NCBI GenBank assembly: GCA_965227315.1
Contig: OZ245737.1
Coordinates: 2,976,001-3,040,000, forward strand
Origin: JANQHS01 sp965227315
GTDB taxonomy: Bacteria; Bacteroidota; Bacteroidia; Cytophagales; CCMP332
Length of the DNA: 64,000 nucleotides
Direction of reading: 5' to 3'
Position numbers and translations under genes: made by a program. The notes under the pieces are model-generated. The model was given only the letters and a program-made list of their open reading frames with translations. It searched no databases and had not been told where the DNA came from. The number at the start of each line of letters is the position of its first letter. Position 1 is the stretch's first letter. Positions 62,501 to 64,000 of the stretch are shown piece after piece.

Positions 62501-64000
62501 GTAGAGCAGGTATTTTTTAACGATCGGCGCAGCACCAAAATTCTCCCCGATCAGGAAGGGATTGGGGGAAGTGGAATCGCTCAGGAAGTCCCCGGGATCC
62601 CAGGAGTACTCAACTCCCATGGCAGGAGTTCCACCGATCTGAATGGTATCCAGATGACAGACTCCCAGGGGATCTCCTGCTGAGATCACTGTACTGGATA
62701 CTGTTACGGTAACCGAATCTGTAGTTGCACATCCAAGACCGCCATCACCAGTGACATAGTAGGTGATGGTGGTGTCGGGAGTGGCAATGGGGTTCTGAGC
62801 ATTATCATCGTTGAGAAACAGGTTCGGAGACCATTGGTATCCACCCGAAGATCCTGAAGAAAAGATCTGAACGGAGGTCTCAGGACAGATGGTGGTATCG
62901 GATCCGGCTGTGATGACATCCGGTGATACAACGACAATACTGAACTCAGCCGTATCGGCACAACCCAGGGCACTGGTCTCGATCAGGCGAACCGAATGCG
63001 TTCCCGGACCGCTCCAACTGATGTTGACAGTATCTGAGGTATTTGAGCCATTGATGGTTCCTCCGAAAGCTTCCCATTGCTTGAGCGCTGTTGGATTCTT
63101 GGTGGTAAAATATTCCCTGGCATCGCCATCGAAGCATACCGAATCGGCTGTTTCACCGACCTCTGTGACGAAGATCTCATCGGCCGATTCAAATTCCCGG
63201 ACATTGATGTTGTAAAAGACCAGACTTGACTTGGGTGGACAACCGTAATCCTTATTTGTCAGTCTGACGATGTACTGACCCGTGATTCCACAGGTTGGGG
63301 CCCAGTTGAAAGTGGATGAAACGGCTCCGTTGCCTGCTGCAGCAGGGAAGGTGGCCAGTGGGCCTGTGTACCCATTGGTGCCATCCAGAATATCTCCTTC
63401 CATGAAGATCTCAATGGAGTCATTGTTATCGTCGGTGACATTGACATTGAAGGTGAGAATATCACCCTCGTTCATATCGATGTTGGCCGTTCCGTTGATG
63501 GTCGGGATCGGGTTTCCATTGACGATCACATCATCGGCTTCAGGCGGATCATTGGGTGCACATGTACGAACAAAAAACTGTAGCTCTCTTCTTGTCGTAC
63601 CAATCAGATCTTCTACTCCATCATTGTTGATATCCCTGTATTCTTCGATTTCGATGGTCAGGTTATACTCTCCGTTGTTTGGAGCATAGTATTCGGTAAA
63701 TCCATTGGTTGAATTGATGAATGCATAACTGCCCGGGCCAAAAGGATTGACGAGAGAATGACCCGCTGACCAAGGGACGGTCGTAATGAACGATGGGTTA
63801 TAGGTAATTGGAGCGGTAGGTTGAGGAAACCCGGGGCCTGCAACCTGTGAATTATTGTTGTCGACAAACTTATATACCAAGAAGTCGCCATCCGGATCTG
63901 TGGCATTGTTGGAAAGACTTGTGGTATCTCCGGCGCACAAGAAGGGTATGGCCAGATCATTGAATTGCGGCGATGTATTTCTTACAAAATTGGGCGCCAT
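59549..64000 (-). CDS. Giant CHU_C adhesin-like T9SS cargo, upstream tandem copy (5' end missing)
   Basis: Partial: the frame is open to the window edge, and by comparison with its sister about 150-170 N-terminal residues are missing. From the edge it reads NFVRNTSPQFNDLAIPFL, a diverged version of the sister's NFVQNSSPQFSDPAVPFL, then the same Ig/PKD-like repeats, the fold preceding the CHU_C domain, and the terminal CHU_C sequence. The C-terminal 1230 or so residues differ from the sister by only a single Ser-to-Asn change that I can see. The N-terminal part differs strongly. It ends with TAG. Confidence 0.9.
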   Translation of the reverse strand: MAPNFVRNTSPQFNDLAIPFLCAGDTTSLSNNATDPDGDFLVYKFVDNNNSQVAGPGFPQPTAPITYNPSFITTVPWSAGHSLVNPFGPGSYAFINSTNGFTEYYAPNNGEYNLTIEIEEYRDINNDGVEDLIGTTRRELQFFVRTCAPNDPPEADDVIVNGNPIPTINGTANIDMNEGDILTFNVNVTDDNNDSIEIFMEGDILDGTNGYTGPLATFPAAAGNGAVSSTFNWAPTCGITGQYIVRLTNKDYGCPPKSSLVFYNINVREFESADEIFVTEVGETADSVCFDGDAREYFTTKNPTALKQWEAFGGTINGSNTSDTVNISWSGPGTHSVRLIETSALGCADTAEFSIVVVSPDVITAGSDTTICPETSVQIFSSGSSGGYQWSPNLFLNDDNAQNPIATPDTTITYYVTGDGGLGCATTDSVTVTVSSTVISAGDPLGVCHLDTIQIGGTPAMGVEYSWDPGDFLSDSTSPNPFLIGENFGAAPIVKKYLLYGLDTNSTCQLLDSVDVTIYPLPITSAGLDDTICSESSTIIGSQFSPTQSCTWSTAEFLNDSTNCLATITPVTNLTVNETFAYVLEVRDGPLACVNYDTVMITAKPLPRVFAGNDTTICSEQLLVLGDSGELGVNYNWVTSSPNPVVPTNSSNPFQFFQFNGPGVVTTYQSIVTALDTDPSNLCSSLDTVLVTVNRLPDVDVITDTSICSQESINVGGTQLVNHEYVWNTSFGLSDSTVANPVLNINNPTDTSWFYTYQLVVTRQTTGCIDSADFLAEIRPLPFPDAGQDISVCSEFTDTIGAPPIQDYIYSWSPATGLSNVNISAPEVTLTTPNHPDSIFYEVLTELNGCFDADTVKVRVNPLPRVDTIFGGISICPDLTDVQYYIIDTLGFINYEWFAQGGTVQNPSNNDTVFIDWGPANPNAGVFVIPTNEFGCKKDTAQLSIVINTTLTSPPPVGDTSVCLGTAQNLIYEVPYTSGYNYTWGDPGIDHSQLPVGNGNQVLFSFTQAGIAQIFVEQTVTTVTSTCLGFSDTLFVTVHPDPLDTLPIIGDTSLCEFTAGAAYQINGFPNSTYFWNLTSGGTLIADTSNTALVNWGTAGTYSLSVFETSEFGCTSGSIQLPVTINPLPEPQWEATDSIVCPGTEQDNIYMVNGFINSKYSWTAQGGNLVGNDSADSQLITWNLDQTPLIVSVFEITEFGCTDVPLTFEVLADTSRGTMENVNLDDPENTSSSVTIRFNKGSTSTISDTLYIERSVPGTADDWIQLGAVKNDVAIFVDTVSANRMDNIYTYRIATDNLCGLRTSSLLHNTIRLEGSGIEEEDRVLLSWNDYVNWRDGVEQYRIYRKLDTQSTWELYETTNSLDYTDFSANDAFVHQFYIEAVQQNGGFVSRSNAFTVEFENLPLVANMITPNNDGSNDTWKIDNRELYGTVKVQIVDRYGNVVYENDNYQNDWDGQDLNPGTYYYLVVIEQSDITSKGPLMILK
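59550..63250. repeat. Near-identical direct repeat, copy B of tandem CHU_C pair
   Basis: Partner of 54519-58219 at offset 5031. Beyond its end a 40-base block (63251-63290) differs at 18 positions from 58220-58259, then similarity returns for about 260 bases (63291 onward), with about five differences, before the genes diverge. Confidence 0.9.

Overview
The window is from a member of the Bacteroidota, probably a marine or free-living gliding-type lineage. The evidence is a TonB-dependent receptor with an N-terminal carboxypeptidase-regulatory-like domain, a PorV-family outer-membrane protein, type IX secretion (T9SS) cargo with type A-like and CHU_C (type B) C-termini, lipoproteins with Bacteroidota-style lipoboxes, weak or absent Shine-Dalgarno sequences, and repeated matches to the Bacteroidota sigma-A -7 element TAnnTTTG, several with a TTG at about -33. 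I cannot fix the family or genus from sequence reading alone.

Layout. 1-7.7 kb: a partial DUF1573 gene, a fused alpha/beta 2-oxoacid dehydrogenase E1, a lipoprotein divergent from a LuxE-like acyl-protein synthetase, a four-gene minus-strand operon (membrane protein, XRE regulator, cysteine-less HMA-fold protein, small membrane protein), an MDR oxidoreductase and a sulfotransferase. 7.9-14.9 kb: RNase P RNA followed within about 11 nt by an NtrC-like response regulator that lacks an intact GAFTGA loop and a DNA-binding domain, then a DUF2279 protein and TamB. 14.9-25.2 kb: housekeeping genes. These are tsaD, the minus-strand pdxA / yceD-rpmF-plsX-fabH-efp-accB-accC lipid/translation cluster, and rsmA-mgtE-hydroxyacid dehydrogenase. 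25.3-34.6 kb: TonB-dependent receptor, a very large T9SS-type secreted protein, and a PorV/PorQ-family protein, which look like one functional unit. 34.7-41.3 kb: greA-HIT, ruvC, then a plus-strand run (glycosyltransferase, small unknown, RsbU-type phosphatase, NodB deacetylase, TatD, asparaginase). 41.3-54.5 kb: tRNA-Ser(GGA), an ExbB-x-ExbD-ExbD motor operon, an UMF1-type MFS transporter, a HEAT-repeat/cyclophilin lipoprotein, HtrA protease, DAHP synthase, KdsB, NfeD-like protease, a LysM+DPBB protein, a TIGR02757 protein and a small unknown. 54.5-64 kb: two tandem giant CHU_C adhesin-like genes; the second runs off the window.

How the genes fit together. Much of the window serves the envelope: lipid precursors (plsX, fabH, accBC), LPS (kdsB), TamB, the ExbBD motor for TonB receptors, HtrA quality control, LysM/DPBB cell-wall binding, and T9SS cargo. 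The most unusual item is the tandem CHU_C pair. The copies share about 3.7 kb with only six mismatches that I found by eye, ending abruptly at a 40-bp block with 18 differences, which is the signature of recent gene conversion or duplication followed by N-terminal diversification. The next most interesting items are the rnpB-regulator arrangement with a crippled sigma-54 activator, and the TonB receptor/T9SS cargo/PorV-like locus.

No CRISPR array, insertion sequence, prophage or integron was seen.
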